A DNA stretch of 20,278 nucleotides from Tieghemiomyces parasiticus (GCA_027575765.1 JANBPT010000874.1:1-20278), one strand, 5' to 3'. Positions 1 through 9,282 are shown, counted from the first letter of the stretch. Notes: generated by a model not told the origin, from the sequence alone. A program made the numbers and translations.

Positions 1-1019
1 GGATGAGTTGGGCGGCCGAAATGCTGGTGGCTGCAAGGCCCGGCCGAGTTAGCGGGGTGGGTTTGCCAAAAAAAAAAGCGAGGGGGAGAGAGAAGAGAGC
101 GGAGCCTGGTCAGCAGCAGTAGGCGGGCGTCAGGAAGGCGGACGGGTGGTGATGCACATGCCTGGGTGGCGTGCTCGTCTTGGTATGTGGTAGCATATCA
201 CCGATTGGGCATCGCTGACTATTCTAGCCGGTGCCACAGTAGCGCGGCACGGAGAGGCGCCAAGCACCAGGCGACCTGAAACGCCGGAGGACCGTCCAGC
301 GCAATGTGGCACGGCACAGGCCCCCCATCGCTTGTCCTCCCTGAATTCCCGCCACCGTGGGAGTGGGTAGGGGTGACATTAGGGCAAGGGCCCGCGCCCT
401 GGAAGGACCGACCAGTGGCAAGCGTCCTCGCTGGCGGGGGAGCAGTTGTAAATTGCCAGGCCCTACCCTGATTGGCCACGGTCACGGCCTAAGGCGCAAC
501 ATACCGCCGGGCCACATGCGCACCTGGGCAACGCAGGCCGGGGCCGCTGATGGAGAGCAAGGTCCATGCGCATCCCAGGGGCACCCTCTGCATTATACTT
601 GCATCAAAGCCGCGCCAGGAGATCAGAATGATAAGCGGACAGTGGCGCGTGCACCACGCTGGAAGTCGGTCCTTCATGCAGCGGATGGCAGTGAGCGCCG
701 GATCGGGAAGCTTGTAGAGGGGAGGAAAGTGCCGTTATTGCGCCAGGCACTACACCCAATGGCCCCATGCATGGTGATCTACCTCCCGAAGCCGATAGTC
801 CGAATGTCAGCTAGATATCCCTTCGGGCACCAATTATAATTATCCGGGCCTCCAAACGACCTGTATATGTTCTCGGCCCTTGTTTAACGCTGCCACGGTA
901 TGTAGAACCAAGTAGCCGAGGGACCGTGACCGCTACGGCTGGGCATTACCATAACTTTACCGCATCCAGCGCGGAAATTCGTACTCCCTCCACCAGGACT
1001 GCACCCTGGCCCCAGTAAA
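1..1019. other. Intergenic stretch without a recognisable gene
   Basis: I find no supportable gene here. The longest open stretch, on the plus strand at 357-839, starts at GTG, has an erratic composition and resembles no family I know. Near the left edge an A10 run (68-77) is followed by a purine-rich tract (78-105). Read on the minus strand this is a pyrimidine-rich tract followed by T10, which could be the promoter or 5' leader of a minus-strand gene lying off the left edge, but nothing confirms that. The right end should hold the 3' flank of the TRAP1-like gene. Confidence 0.5.
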
Positions 1020-1032
1020 TTGCTACACATAG

Positions 1033-1038
1033 TTTATT
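1033..1038 (-). terminator. Poly(A) signal AATAAA of the TRAP1-like gene
   Basis: A canonical AATAAA hexamer lies on the minus strand, 53 nt beyond the TAG stop at 1092-1094. Position and orientation fit the 3' end of the TRAP1-like mRNA. It is a sequence match only, with no transcript evidence. Confidence 0.55.
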
Positions 1039-1091
1039 TTCCATTTTTATGGGCCCACACGCGTTGGTTCAAAGAAAGCACTCTTACACGG

Positions 1092-3461
1092 CTACTCCAC
1101 CTTTTCGCCTTCGACCACAGGAATGGGTTTATCATCGCCCTCGACCTTGGTGGTCTCGGGGGCCTTGCTATCCCCGCCGTCCTTCGGCTTCCCGGCGGCA
1201 TCAACCACGAGCGATTCGAGGAGCTGGTTCAGCCGGGGCACCATGGTTATGGGGTCGTTCAAGGCACCAGCCATCAGCATGGCGTTATCGAGGACCTGGG
1301 CGGCGACCCGGCGGGCGAGAGTCGGCTGGGACTGGGTAAGGGCGTAGAGGCCGCAGATCACCGGGTGCGTCGGGTTGACCTCAAGGGTGACCATCTCGGG
1401 GACTACGGGCATGTTCCCGCCCTCGCCGTGGCGCATCATCGCCTTGAGGATCTGGCGCATGGCCTTGCTCTGGTGGTCGACCACAACGGCCGGGTGCGAG
1501 ACCAGGCGCTCACTGGCCTTGACTTCCTTGACCTGCTGGTTGCCTAGCTCCCGTACCATCCACGCTGCGAGGTCAGTCACCTGGTCCTTGTCCAACCGAT
1601 CGGGGATGATGCCGGCGGCCCGGGCGGCCTCGGTGGCGGCCCCGGCCGCAACGGACTCGGCGTCCTTCTGATCCTTCCCGTCGGTAGATTTGGCATCTTC
1701 CCCAGCTCCGCTGGCCTTCTTGAGCGACTTGAGGAGCGACTCGGCCTGGGAAGTATCGATGGACACCAGGATAAAGTCTTTAAATTTACCGACCTGGTTG
1801 AACAGGATGGTATCGAACTCATCGTACAAAAAGAGGACTTCCACGTTGTGCCGCTGGAAGGCCTCGAGGTAGGCGTTGGTCTTGGCAGTGGCGCGGTTCG
1901 ACGCCTCTAGGTAGAAAATGACCTTGGGCGCGTCGGTGCCCGTGGGGGCGCGGGCAATGTAGTCACCGAGGGTGGTAGGCTTGGCATCGGTTCCAGCTGA
2001 TGACGGGAACCTCAGAAGGTCGAGGAGGTCGTTGGCGTGTTCGGGTTCCTGGAGAGCACCTTCCTTGAGGTAGGAGCCGAACTGCGCCAAAAACTTTCCG
2101 AACGCCTCCGGGTCGTACTTGCTCTCGCTCTTGAACCACTTAAGCACGCGACCGGTGATCGTCTCGCGCAGCCGGCGGATAAGGGCGCCGTCTTGGAGGA
2201 GCTCACGGGACAGGTTAAGCGGAATGTCCTCCGAGTCGACCACCCCGCGCAGGAAGCGCAAGTAAGACGGCAAGATGCGGTCCGAGTTTGCCTGGATCAG
2301 GACCGAACGCGAGTATAGGTTGACCCCGGGCTTGGTCTGGCTAAGCAGGGCGGACTCGGGGTTGGACTCAGGGACGTAGAGAATGCTGCGGATGGCCAGC
2401 GGTGCGTCGGTGTTATAATGCAGGTGGTACATAAATTTGCCGTGGTCGTGGGCACTCGGACCGCTGGCCAGGTAGCGGTAGAGGTTAAGGTACTCCTCGT
2501 CGGTCACGCTGCCCTTGGACTTCTTCCACAGGGCCTCGACGGTGTTAACCGGCTCGCCATTGAGCTTGACCGGGAACCCAACGAACCCGCTGTACTTGTT
2601 GACGATCTCGCGGATGCGCTCGGCGCGTTCAAACTCGTGGCCGTTGTCACGCAGGGTGATGACAATCTTGGTCCCCACCGCCACGCCCTCGGCTTCAGCG
2701 ATGGTATAGGATCCCAGACCGTCCGAGCGCCAGCAGTACCCCGGGGACCCCGGGGTGGCCGACCGGGTGTACACTGTAATCTGGTCACCCACCATGAAGG
2801 CCGAGTAGAAGCCCACGCCAAACTGGCCAATGATGCGGTCCTTGGCGGACTCGGACCCGGCGTGCTGCTTAATGAACTGCTTCGAGCCCGAGTGGGCGAT
2901 GGTGCCCAGGTTGGTCTCCAGTTCCTCGCGGGTCATTCCGATCCCGGAGTCCTGAATGGTGAAGGTGTGGTTATCCGGGCTCGTGTACAGGTTGATCTCC
3001 AGGGGCTGGTCAGCGATAACGTTGGCTCCATCCACCAGCTGGGTGTGGCGCAGTTTTTCTAAAGCATCGGCGGCGTTGGATACCAGTTCGCGAACGAACA
3101 CCTCCCGCTCCGAGTAGAGAGAGTGGGCCACGATGTCCAGGAGCTGACGGGTCTCGGCCTTGAACTCGTGAGTCTCGGCCGGACCAACCTCCTTCTCGGG
3201 CTCACGCGCCGCGGCAGTCGTGCTGCTAGTAGTGGTCTCAGCTTCAGTGGAGGTGGTCTCGGCCTCGGACGCCTTAGGATCCGTCGTGTATGTCCGAGCC
3301 AGGCCAGCAGAGGAAAGGCGAGGCAGGGTGGCGGTCGATGACCGCGACATTGGCGATGCGCGCTTTAGGGCCGGGGCGGCGGAAGAACCGGTGCGCAAGG
3401 ACCGGGCAACCAGGCGGCCGTAGGCACCAAGGGTTGAGGAGGCGGTGCGGGCACGGAACAT
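1092..3461 (-). CDS. TRAP1: Mitochondrial Hsp90-family chaperone, TRAP1-like
   Basis: ATP-dependent Hsp90-family chaperone expected in the mitochondrial matrix, 789 residues, no intron. Residues 1-60 are Arg/Ser/Ala-rich with no acidic residue, as in a mitochondrial presequence, so I start at 3461. The frame stays open 64 codons further upstream, but those codons look like 5' UTR. The GHKL ATPase domain (about 97-310) has the helix with catalytic Glu125 and Asn129, the DSGIGM motif at 171-176 and the GQFGVGFYS lid motif at 212-220. The stretch around 231-270 follows TRAP1 rather than cytosolic Hsp90. The middle domain keeps VVDSEDIPLNLSRE (407-420) with the catalytic Arg at 419. A low-complexity Lys/Asp/Ala linker (about 581-615) precedes the C-terminal dimerisation domain (about 620-752). 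A charged tail of about 37 residues ends in EGEKVE and not MEEVD, so this is not a cytosolic Hsp90. Human TRAP1 is about 704 residues; the excess lies in the leader, linker and tail. The gene is divergent to the formyltransferase. Confidence 0.95.
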   Translation of the reverse strand: MFRARTASSTLGAYGRLVARSLRTGSSAAPALKRASPMSRSSTATLPRLSSAGLARTYTTDPKASEAETTSTEAETTTSSTTAAAREPEKEVGPAETHEFKAETRQLLDIVAHSLYSEREVFVRELVSNAADALEKLRHTQLVDGANVIADQPLEINLYTSPDNHTFTIQDSGIGMTREELETNLGTIAHSGSKQFIKQHAGSESAKDRIIGQFGVGFYSAFMVGDQITVYTRSATPGSPGYCWRSDGLGSYTIAEAEGVAVGTKIVITLRDNGHEFERAERIREIVNKYSGFVGFPVKLNGEPVNTVEALWKKSKGSVTDEEYLNLYRYLASGPSAHDHGKFMYHLHYNTDAPLAIRSILYVPESNPESALLSQTKPGVNLYSRSVLIQANSDRILPSYLRFLRGVVDSEDIPLNLSRELLQDGALIRRLRETITGRVLKWFKSESKYDPEAFGKFLAQFGSYLKEGALQEPEHANDLLDLLRFPSSAGTDAKPTTLGDYIARAPTGTDAPKVIFYLEASNRATAKTNAYLEAFQRHNVEVLFLYDEFDTILFNQVGKFKDFILVSIDTSQAESLLKSLKKASGAGEDAKSTDGKDQKDAESVAAGAATEAARAAGIIPDRLDKDQVTDLAAWMVRELGNQQVKEVKASERLVSHPAVVVDHQSKAMRQILKAMMRHGEGGNMPVVPEMVTLEVNPTHPVICGLYALTQSQPTLARRVAAQVLDNAMLMAGALNDPITMVPRLNQLLESLVVDAAGKPKDGGDSKAPETTKVEGDDKPIPVVEGEKVE

Positions 3462-4105
3462 TGCGAGTAAAATGAGGTTGTTGGTCAAAGGAATCGATAA
3501 TATGCTAGAGTTGACGGCGTATGTAGCGCAAGAACCTAGGTTGCTGTAAATGCACGAGTGTGAGTAGAAAAAAGAAAAAAAAACAGCGACGGTAGGAGGG
3601 TGTCCAAGGAGTAGCTGGCAAACGGACTCTGCCGAGGGTGGTAACGTTGACACTCGAAGGCGCTAGCAAGAGGGGAAAAAAAAGTTAGTTTGGAACCATA
3701 TGGGGACGACCATATCACCCAATTCGATGGCAGCCGCAGCCGCCGGCCAGCCAATAAGTGTATAATTATGCCCTAAACCGACCAGAAGGATCTAGTAACA
3801 TAGAATTACCCACCAATGCACGCGTCCAGCAGAAATCCGTTCGCCCACCGGGCTTCTCGCTCCTGAACTGTGGGGCTCGGGCCTATCCCCTGTGACCGGC
3901 ATTAGGATGCAGGACAAGACGGGCCTACTAGTTGCCTTATAGCTGAATGTGAGGAGGTGAAGGGCATCGTATCCCTCAGTCGTGGCACGGCATTCAAAAG
4001 GTTGGGGGCTATTGGCTCGGCTAAACTGGTTGAGGCTAGGTTAGGGCGCCCCGTCGCTGATTAGCTCATTTGTCACGATACTGTTTCTGCACTCCATTCC
4101 CCAAC
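3462..4105. promoter_or_regulatory. Divergent intergenic region between two mitochondrial-protein genes
   Basis: These 644 nt separate the start codons of the TRAP1-like gene (-) and the formyltransferase (+), so both promoters must lie here. Next to the TRAP1 start are A-rich runs (3568-3583, and another near 3678) that read as T/C tracts on the TRAP1 strand, a common feature of fungal 5' leaders. CCAAT and TATA-like elements lie near the middle. The rest shows no coding potential I can support. Confidence 0.6.
3751..3769. promoter_or_regulatory. CCAAT box next to a TATA-like element
   Basis: CCAAT (3751-3755) is followed by TATAATTAT (3761-3769). The AT element is nearly symmetric and could serve either direction. 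It lies about 300 nt upstream of the TRAP1-like start and about 340 nt upstream of the formyltransferase start. CCAAT boxes bind the HAP/NF-Y complex, which in yeast controls respiratory genes. Applying that here is inference from a 5-base match. Confidence 0.3.
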
Positions 4106-6092
4106 ATGCTACCTGTTCAAGGCTACCGCAGCCTGACTCGCTTGATTCTGCCCCGACTGCCGGCCGGCTGTTACGGTCGAAATGTCAATGGTCAATGGCG
4201 CGGGTTGGCCTTTGACTCGGTACGACCGGTGGTTCAGGTACGTGTCGGTTTGATAGAACCAGGAAACCCTATAAAGTTGTCCAGGACTCTCGTAGGGGAC
4301 GTACCACCTACCTACTGAGTGCCGTGAGCTCACCACAGGCTCATTATCTATCGTCCGACGTATGCCGCCCTACACATCCGAACCATGACACCGAGGATAC
4401 TCAGCCGTCCAAGCCATATCGCGTCCTGTTCTTTGGTACCGACCACTTCTCATGCACGGTACTCAAGGAGATGATTAAGGTACCAGGTAAGTATGGGCCT
4501 GGTTTTGTTTTACAGGGGATTTTGACCAAGTATAATGATGGCTTGCTCGACGCAAGCATTTCGAACCCCGACAGCATGTTAATGACCATCTTCGAATCGT
4601 TCGCCCTTTTGTTGCCGTCTGGGGTTACTAGAGGGTCCCGCATCGTCTACCTCCCCCTTGAGAGTGCTGGACGTTCTCACCGTCGGCGACCATTACTACG
4701 GCAAGGGTCGCACTCAGCTCTATGAGTCCCCGCTCAAGCTACTCGCCATGGATCTGGGCTTACATTCCCACTTCTTGGCGCCGGGTGACAAGAAGATGAG
4801 AGCCTGGCAGGTAAATACTAGCAGTGGTGACTGGTACCATACCCGGCCTCATCGATACGACACAAATCCACGACCATCTTTCGGTTGTAGCCCGACGATT
4901 TAATGCAATCAACCCGCCTTTACCCAACGGGCACATCCCTATCTATCTCGCACCAGCTACCACCCCCCAGCGACTCCACGGCTGACCGCCCAACGACGTT
5001 TGACATCGGCCTCGTGGCCTCGTTTGGGTCTTTCATTCCGCGCCGCATCATTGCACAGTTCCCGCTCGGCCTTATTAACGTTCACCCGTCCCTTCTCCCG
5101 AAGTAAGTGCCGAGAGACGACGACGGGAGGGGGCCCCAGAGGGGGCCCTACGGCACATTGCCGCCTCTAGACAATGTCCCCCGCAGGACAGCGGACTGGA
5201 TCGGAGACATTTACCATGTCCAAGATGACCTAAACCCTTCATGCCACCCTTCATGAACACATACCCACACACGCAACCGCTAGGTACCGCGGAGCCTCCC
5301 CACTGCAGACCGCTCTGCTGCACCGTGACGCGGAGACCGGGGTCACGATACAGGAACTACACCCGCGCACTATCGATGCTGGCCATATCCTAATGCAGGA
5401 GAAGCTGTCCATTGCCCCTGATGACAACTACCATAGCCTGATGCTACGCACAGGGCGGTTGGGCGGGGGCATGGTGCAACGGTTCCTGCAGGACGTTGAA
5501 TCTCACCGGGTAGGTCCCACGGAGGGCTAATTACCTGGTCTGAACGCCACCATGGTCATCACGCTGGACCTTTTCAGGGTGTGTGTGTGTGTGTGCCAAT
5601 TCTGCTAACCTCACCGGACCGACCCCCCTCTCTCTTTTGCACTAATTATGCTTTCCTTACCAGACTCAAGCTATACCACAGGATAGCAGCCAGGCCACAC
5701 CGGCTCCTAAGGCCTCAGCTGCCGCGTCCCGGATCCGGTGGGCAGAACAATCGGCTGCGGAAGTAGATGCCGTACACCGCGCGTTCGGTACACTCCACCC
5801 ACTGCACACGTTCTTCGGTAGGGGCAAGCGACAGTACAAGGTGGTACTCCGAGCCTTTAACTTTAAACAGACTGATCAGTCGGGGCTGATGGAACGGGAC
5901 CCAACGGCAGCAGAGGGGGGTCGAATTGACATATGTAATGAAACCGTCAACGGGCCCGCTCTGGCTGTCACTTTGGGCGGCGGAGGTTGCATCCAGATCA
6001 CCAGCTTGTATATCCAGGGACATGGTGATCTCACGGCGGAAGCCTTTATCGACAAGTTCAAATTGAGCTCGGGCACCGACCGCTTTCTCTAG
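4106..6092 (+). CDS. FMT1: Mitochondrial methionyl-tRNA formyltransferase (spliced, six exons)
   Basis: Transfers a formyl group from 10-formyltetrahydrofolate to initiator Met-tRNA for mitochondrial translation. My exon model is 4106-4237, 4339-4486, 4632-4810, 4891-5102, 5284-5509 and 5664-6092, about 441 residues. All junctions are GT-AG and keep frame. Exon 1 encodes a basic, acid-poor 44-residue stretch typical of a mitochondrial presequence; its donor is CAG|GTACGT, and no ATG lies in frame in exon 2 before the domain. The fold starts at RVLFFGTDHFS. The conserved NVHPSLLPKYRG block crosses intron 4, with catalytic Asn (5077-5079) and His (5083-5085). Catalytic Asp is at 5375-5377 in TIDAGHIL; these match E. 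coli Asn108, His110 and Asp146. The C-terminal tRNA-binding domain is in exon 6 (RIRWAEQ to the GDLTAEAFIDKFKL stretch). Two acceptors are uncertain: exon 3 could begin at 4665, and exon 4 at 4957, all in frame (range about 408-441 residues). Confidence 0.88.
5578..5595 (+). repeat. GT dinucleotide microsatellite inside intron 5
   Basis: An uninterrupted run of GT units lies in the intron between 5510 and 5663, directly after a TTTTCAG (5571-5577) that looks like a splice acceptor. Using that acceptor would put the downstream sequence out of frame with the C-terminal domain, so I place the real acceptor at 5661-5663 (TTACCAG). GT runs are length-variable and can affect splicing. Confidence 0.75.
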
Positions 6093-6171
6093 GCCACACG
6101 GTGTGGGTTCAGTTGGACTATTTTATGCTTACAGTGCAATACAAGGCGTCAAGGCAGGTTATAACTAACAA

Positions 6172-6177
6172 AATAAA
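6172..6177 (+). terminator. Poly(A) signal AATAAA of the formyltransferase
   Basis: A canonical AATAAA lies 79 nt after the TAG stop at 6090-6092, in the convergent intergenic space before the SUN gene. The convergent SUN gene shows no canonical AATAAA on the minus strand between its stop and this gene. Confidence 0.55.
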
Positions 6178-6374
6178 TCAAGGATACTAAAACTATTTCT
6201 CACGTAATGATGGGAGTGCTAACCCGACAGACTATCACTGTAATTACTACGGCGAAGGGGACAGACGTGAACAGGTTCGGCTGAGGGTGCCCATTTTAGG
6301 GCACTGGAGGCCAATGCTACAGCGGCCATATGGACAGAGAGAGGGGGGGGCATGTGCCTATGCGCGCCATAAGG

Positions 6375-9158
6375 TTAGGCGGCGTGGACACGCAACCGGT
6401 AAAGGCAGGTGTAGTCCGGATGACCGTGGTTGGACAGGACCCGGAGCTGGACGGCACGGACGTGATGGACGCGGAGTTTGAGACGATCCAGGACCCCAGG
6501 ATCGATATTGAAGGTCTGGACCGGAGAATCGGCCGACACTTGGTACTCGGCGACGCCCAGCAGGGCCTGCGAGGGTTCATTTCCGTGGCCCGTGGCTTCA
6601 GCCGCTTCCGCCCCCGATGCAGCCTCGGCCGGCGGGATGAGGTCCCGATGGTCAAGCACGGCCCACAGTTCGACCTGGTGGGGGGCACTTCTCACGTCCA
6701 GGGCAACTGCTGGCGAGAGGTGTTCGAGGCTGAAGGCCGTGGGTATGACGGGACGGGACAAGGCGACACCCAATGAACCCTGGGCACCGCGGAAAGGCCA
6801 GCAGCTGCCGGGGGTTTGGTCTGGGTCAAGGGCCACGGCCGGTTGGTTGACCGGTCCGCCATGAGGAACGCCAAGGAGGGTGGCCAGGGCGTTGCGCCAT
6901 AACGAGTCCGGGCCGGGAGCTTCGTAGGTGGGTGAGGTAAGTAGCGGGATGCTGCGGGCTCCCGCCGTGGCCAAGGCGTAATCCGGACGACCCAGCACAT
7001 CGGCAGCATAGTCGCGAATGGCCCGGTGGATGCGTTCGTCCACCAGGGCATCGTAGGCTGGGGACCCTGGAAGGGCGGCGAGGCCGCGCTCGACGGCCGC
7101 CTGGAGTTCAAGGGTCTTGTCGGTTCCACGCTGCAACCGCTCCTCCGCCTCGACGAAACGACGTTCCTGGTCGGCCAGTAGGGCGTCCTGGGCGTCAAGT
7201 CGGGCCTGGAGGGTATCCAAAGTGGCCTGCAGCTGGGGCTCCAGTCCAATCAGGGCCCGCATCTGCCGTTCCAGCCCCATGAGACGCTGCTGTACCACGT
7301 CGGCCATCTCGATCCAGGCGCTGGGAACGGCGTAGGCCAGGGTGTCCACATCTGGTAGCTCGGGGAGGTCATCTAAAAAGATGTTTGTATCCGTGTCCGC
7401 GGAACCCGTTGGTACGGAGGGATAAAATGGCGACCGGACGGTGGCCGCGAGGGTCGGTAGGGCCTCCCAGGCCCGGCGGAGGGGCACATGCCCCCCCAGG
7501 AGCAACCCCAAGAATACGGCCACATGGGCTGCGCCCCGGTAGTCCGCCGGTCGGCCGAGACAAAACTCGGACGGGAGACCGAAAATGCGGCCAATTCGGT
7601 TAATGACCACAGCCAGAAGAGCGATGAGATAGGCCAGCGGGGCCACGATCCACGACCTGTAGGCATGGCGCGCGAGATGGTAGAGTAAGCGCAGGAGTTG
7701 GGCGATAGGGAAAGTTAAGGTAAGCTGGGTAAAGTGGAGATGGTCATAGCATTGCCGGTAGGCGTCCGCGAGAAAGTGAGACAAACCGTAATGCGTCGGA
7801 CAGGTGAAGGGTCGGTCCGGGTAAAAGTCCGAATAGCGTGTCCGCTGGGACAGCCGACCCATGCTGGCATTGTCCGGATGGGGATCGTTGGGGGTGCGGG
7901 GCGGGCCGGTGGGGGTGGCTGGGACGTGGTTGGCGAAGGCCGGGTTAGCAGCGGCGGGGTGCGGAGGCGGGGCGGCGGTGAGGGCGGCGGCCTGGAGGTA
8001 GGCGTCAGCGATCCGGTCGTCGGGTTCATACTCGTCAACCACAGTGGGCGCGTTAGAATCGTTGTCACCGGGAATGTGGAGGGCCTCTGGCGCTGGGGGC
8101 GCCGACCACACCGGCTGGGGTGGGACCGCGGTGACCAGCGGGGGGTTCGCGGTACGTAGGTGCCGTTCACTGTGCATGTAGGGTGACATGTCCACAATGT
8201 TGGGTAAGTCGTCGCCGTAGCTGCCGCTACCCGCACATCCGCTGTCGAGCCCAGGGAACGCCGGTCCAGGGGTCACAGCGATGAGCGGGGATACATCGCT
8301 AGTCGATGCCGCGGGTCGGTCGGGTGCTGGAGGGCCATACATACCAGCCCGGAACGCCGCGGGGTGGGCAGTCGTTGAAGGAAGCACTGGACTTAAGCCG
8401 CTCTTGCTGAAGGACATGTCGTGGGATCGGTCCAGGTTTAGTTCGCTCGGCGAGTTGCCGCTGTCTAAGAAGGAGTCGCGAAAGGCAGGAGGCTCTTCGT
8501 TGCGGAGGAAGGAACCGCCATCTAAACTCGCGACCTGGAAGTCTGCGTCGTAGGCCATACGGCGCGGCGTGTGGAGCTTGGGCCGAAGGTTGTAGCGAGT
8601 GACGCCGGGGGCGGGATTAGCCTCCCTGACCGGGGCGTTACCGCCGTTGGGACGGAGGCCACTTGTCGAGCGGCGGGATTGGGGTAACTTCGGGGCTGGC
8701 ACAGCAGCGGCATCCTGCCGCTGGCGACGCTCCAGGGCATTCTCCTGCACCCGCTGCACCCAGTTTGGCGTGTCTCGCCACACGGTCTGCCAGGCCGTTT
8801 CGGCGTTTTCGGCGGCCTCAAGACTATCGTCAAACTGAGTATCCGCCGCGAATGTGACCGACTGGTGAGTCCGAGAGGGGGTTGGACGGTGGCGTAATCC
8901 GCCTTGTCGGTTGGCGGGGGTGCGTGGGGTCGCCCATACTTTTTGGAAAGCATGCGTCGCTGGTTCCTCTTCTTCAGTGGGGCGAGCAGCCGAACGGCGA
9001 GCTTCTTCGGCCAGCGACAGCGGGGACCCCTGCGTGTCCCGGGGTACGGGGCGGAGGTTCGCCATTGTCACGTCAGCGTGGGCGAAGGCGGTGGCTATGT
9101 TGACCGACGTATCCGTGCGAGTCGGATCAGGAGGACAAGGCGAGGTGTCGTCGGGCAT
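6375..9158 (-). CDS. SUN-domain (Sad1/UNC-84) nuclear-envelope protein
   Basis: Predicted inner-nuclear-membrane half of a LINC complex, binding KASH proteins in the perinuclear space; 927 residues, no intron. I start at the ATG at 9158, just downstream of a TATA box. Residues 1 to about 495 are Pro/Ala/Ser/Thr/Asp-rich with scattered basic patches and look disordered, as for a nucleoplasmic tail. Two hydrophobic segments follow at about 503-519 and 542-558. A Gln/Leu/Glu/Ala/Arg-rich stretch at about 615-695 looks like a coiled coil, which trimerises SUN proteins. The SUN domain fills about 726-925: DYAL...GAR start, TPGSCWPFRGAQG, IPTAFSLEHL, and the closing block with NHGHPDYTCLYRLRVH. Cys786 and Cys918 match the pair that forms the intramolecular disulfide in human SUN2, and the Tyr of YRLRVH is kept. 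An Ala/Glu-rich insert (about 843-865) sits within the domain. The protein ends two residues after RVH. Confidence 0.93.
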   Translation of the reverse strand: MPDDTSPCPPDPTRTDTSVNIATAFAHADVTMANLRPVPRDTQGSPLSLAEEARRSAARPTEEEEPATHAFQKVWATPRTPANRQGGLRHRPTPSRTHQSVTFAADTQFDDSLEAAENAETAWQTVWRDTPNWVQRVQENALERRQRQDAAAVPAPKLPQSRRSTSGLRPNGGNAPVREANPAPGVTRYNLRPKLHTPRRMAYDADFQVASLDGGSFLRNEEPPAFRDSFLDSGNSPSELNLDRSHDMSFSKSGLSPVLPSTTAHPAAFRAGMYGPPAPDRPAASTSDVSPLIAVTPGPAFPGLDSGCAGSGSYGDDLPNIVDMSPYMHSERHLRTANPPLVTAVPPQPVWSAPPAPEALHIPGDNDSNAPTVVDEYEPDDRIADAYLQAAALTAAPPPHPAAANPAFANHVPATPTGPPRTPNDPHPDNASMGRLSQRTRYSDFYPDRPFTCPTHYGLSHFLADAYRQCYDHLHFTQLTLTFPIAQLLRLLYHLARHAYRSWIVAPLAYLIALLAVVINRIGRIFGLPSEFCLGRPADYRGAAHVAVFLGLLLGGHVPLRRAWEALPTLAATVRSPFYPSVPTGSADTDTNIFLDDLPELPDVDTLAYAVPSAWIEMADVVQQRLMGLERQMRALIGLEPQLQATLDTLQARLDAQDALLADQERRFVEAEERLQRGTDKTLELQAAVERGLAALPGSPAYDALVDERIHRAIRDYAADVLGRPDYALATAGARSIPLLTSPTYEAPGPDSLWRNALATLLGVPHGGPVNQPAVALDPDQTPGSCWPFRGAQGSLGVALSRPVIPTAFSLEHLSPAVALDVRSAPHQVELWAVLDHRDLIPPAEAASGAEAAEATGHGNEPSQALLGVAEYQVSADSPVQTFNIDPGVLDRLKLRVHHVRAVQLRVLSNHGHPDYTCLYRLRVHAA

Positions 9159-9282
9159 GGGCGGTCGGGGAACCCGTCGGCAGAGATGGGGCAAAGTAAC
9201 CCCAAGGAAAACAAAGCAGCGAAAGATGCGGGTACGACGGTAGAGAATGGATTGAAAAGACGAGGAGGGCTTGAGGGGTAGA

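Noticed and set aside
357..839. 160-codon open frame in the left intergenic region
   Set aside because: It starts at GTG, overlaps other open frames in both orientations, has no recognisable domain and an irregular composition; GC-rich DNA gives such frames by chance.
2418..3062. 214-codon antisense frame across the TRAP1-like gene
   Set aside because: It lies fully opposite conserved ATPase-domain coding sequence and resembles no protein; it is a shadow of the codon bias.
4487..4515. 29-nt intron in the formyltransferase (GTAAGT to TTTTACAG)
   Set aside because: It is too short for normal splicing, and joining there leads to a stop codon within a few codons.
5127..5148. Two copies of GAGGGGGCCC in intron 4
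   Set aside because: Only two 10-nt copies at a 12-nt period within an intron; too little to call a functional repeat.
6330..6776. 148-codon frame opposite the SUN domain
   Set aside because: It is antisense to strongly conserved SUN-domain codons, so it is best explained as a shadow frame.
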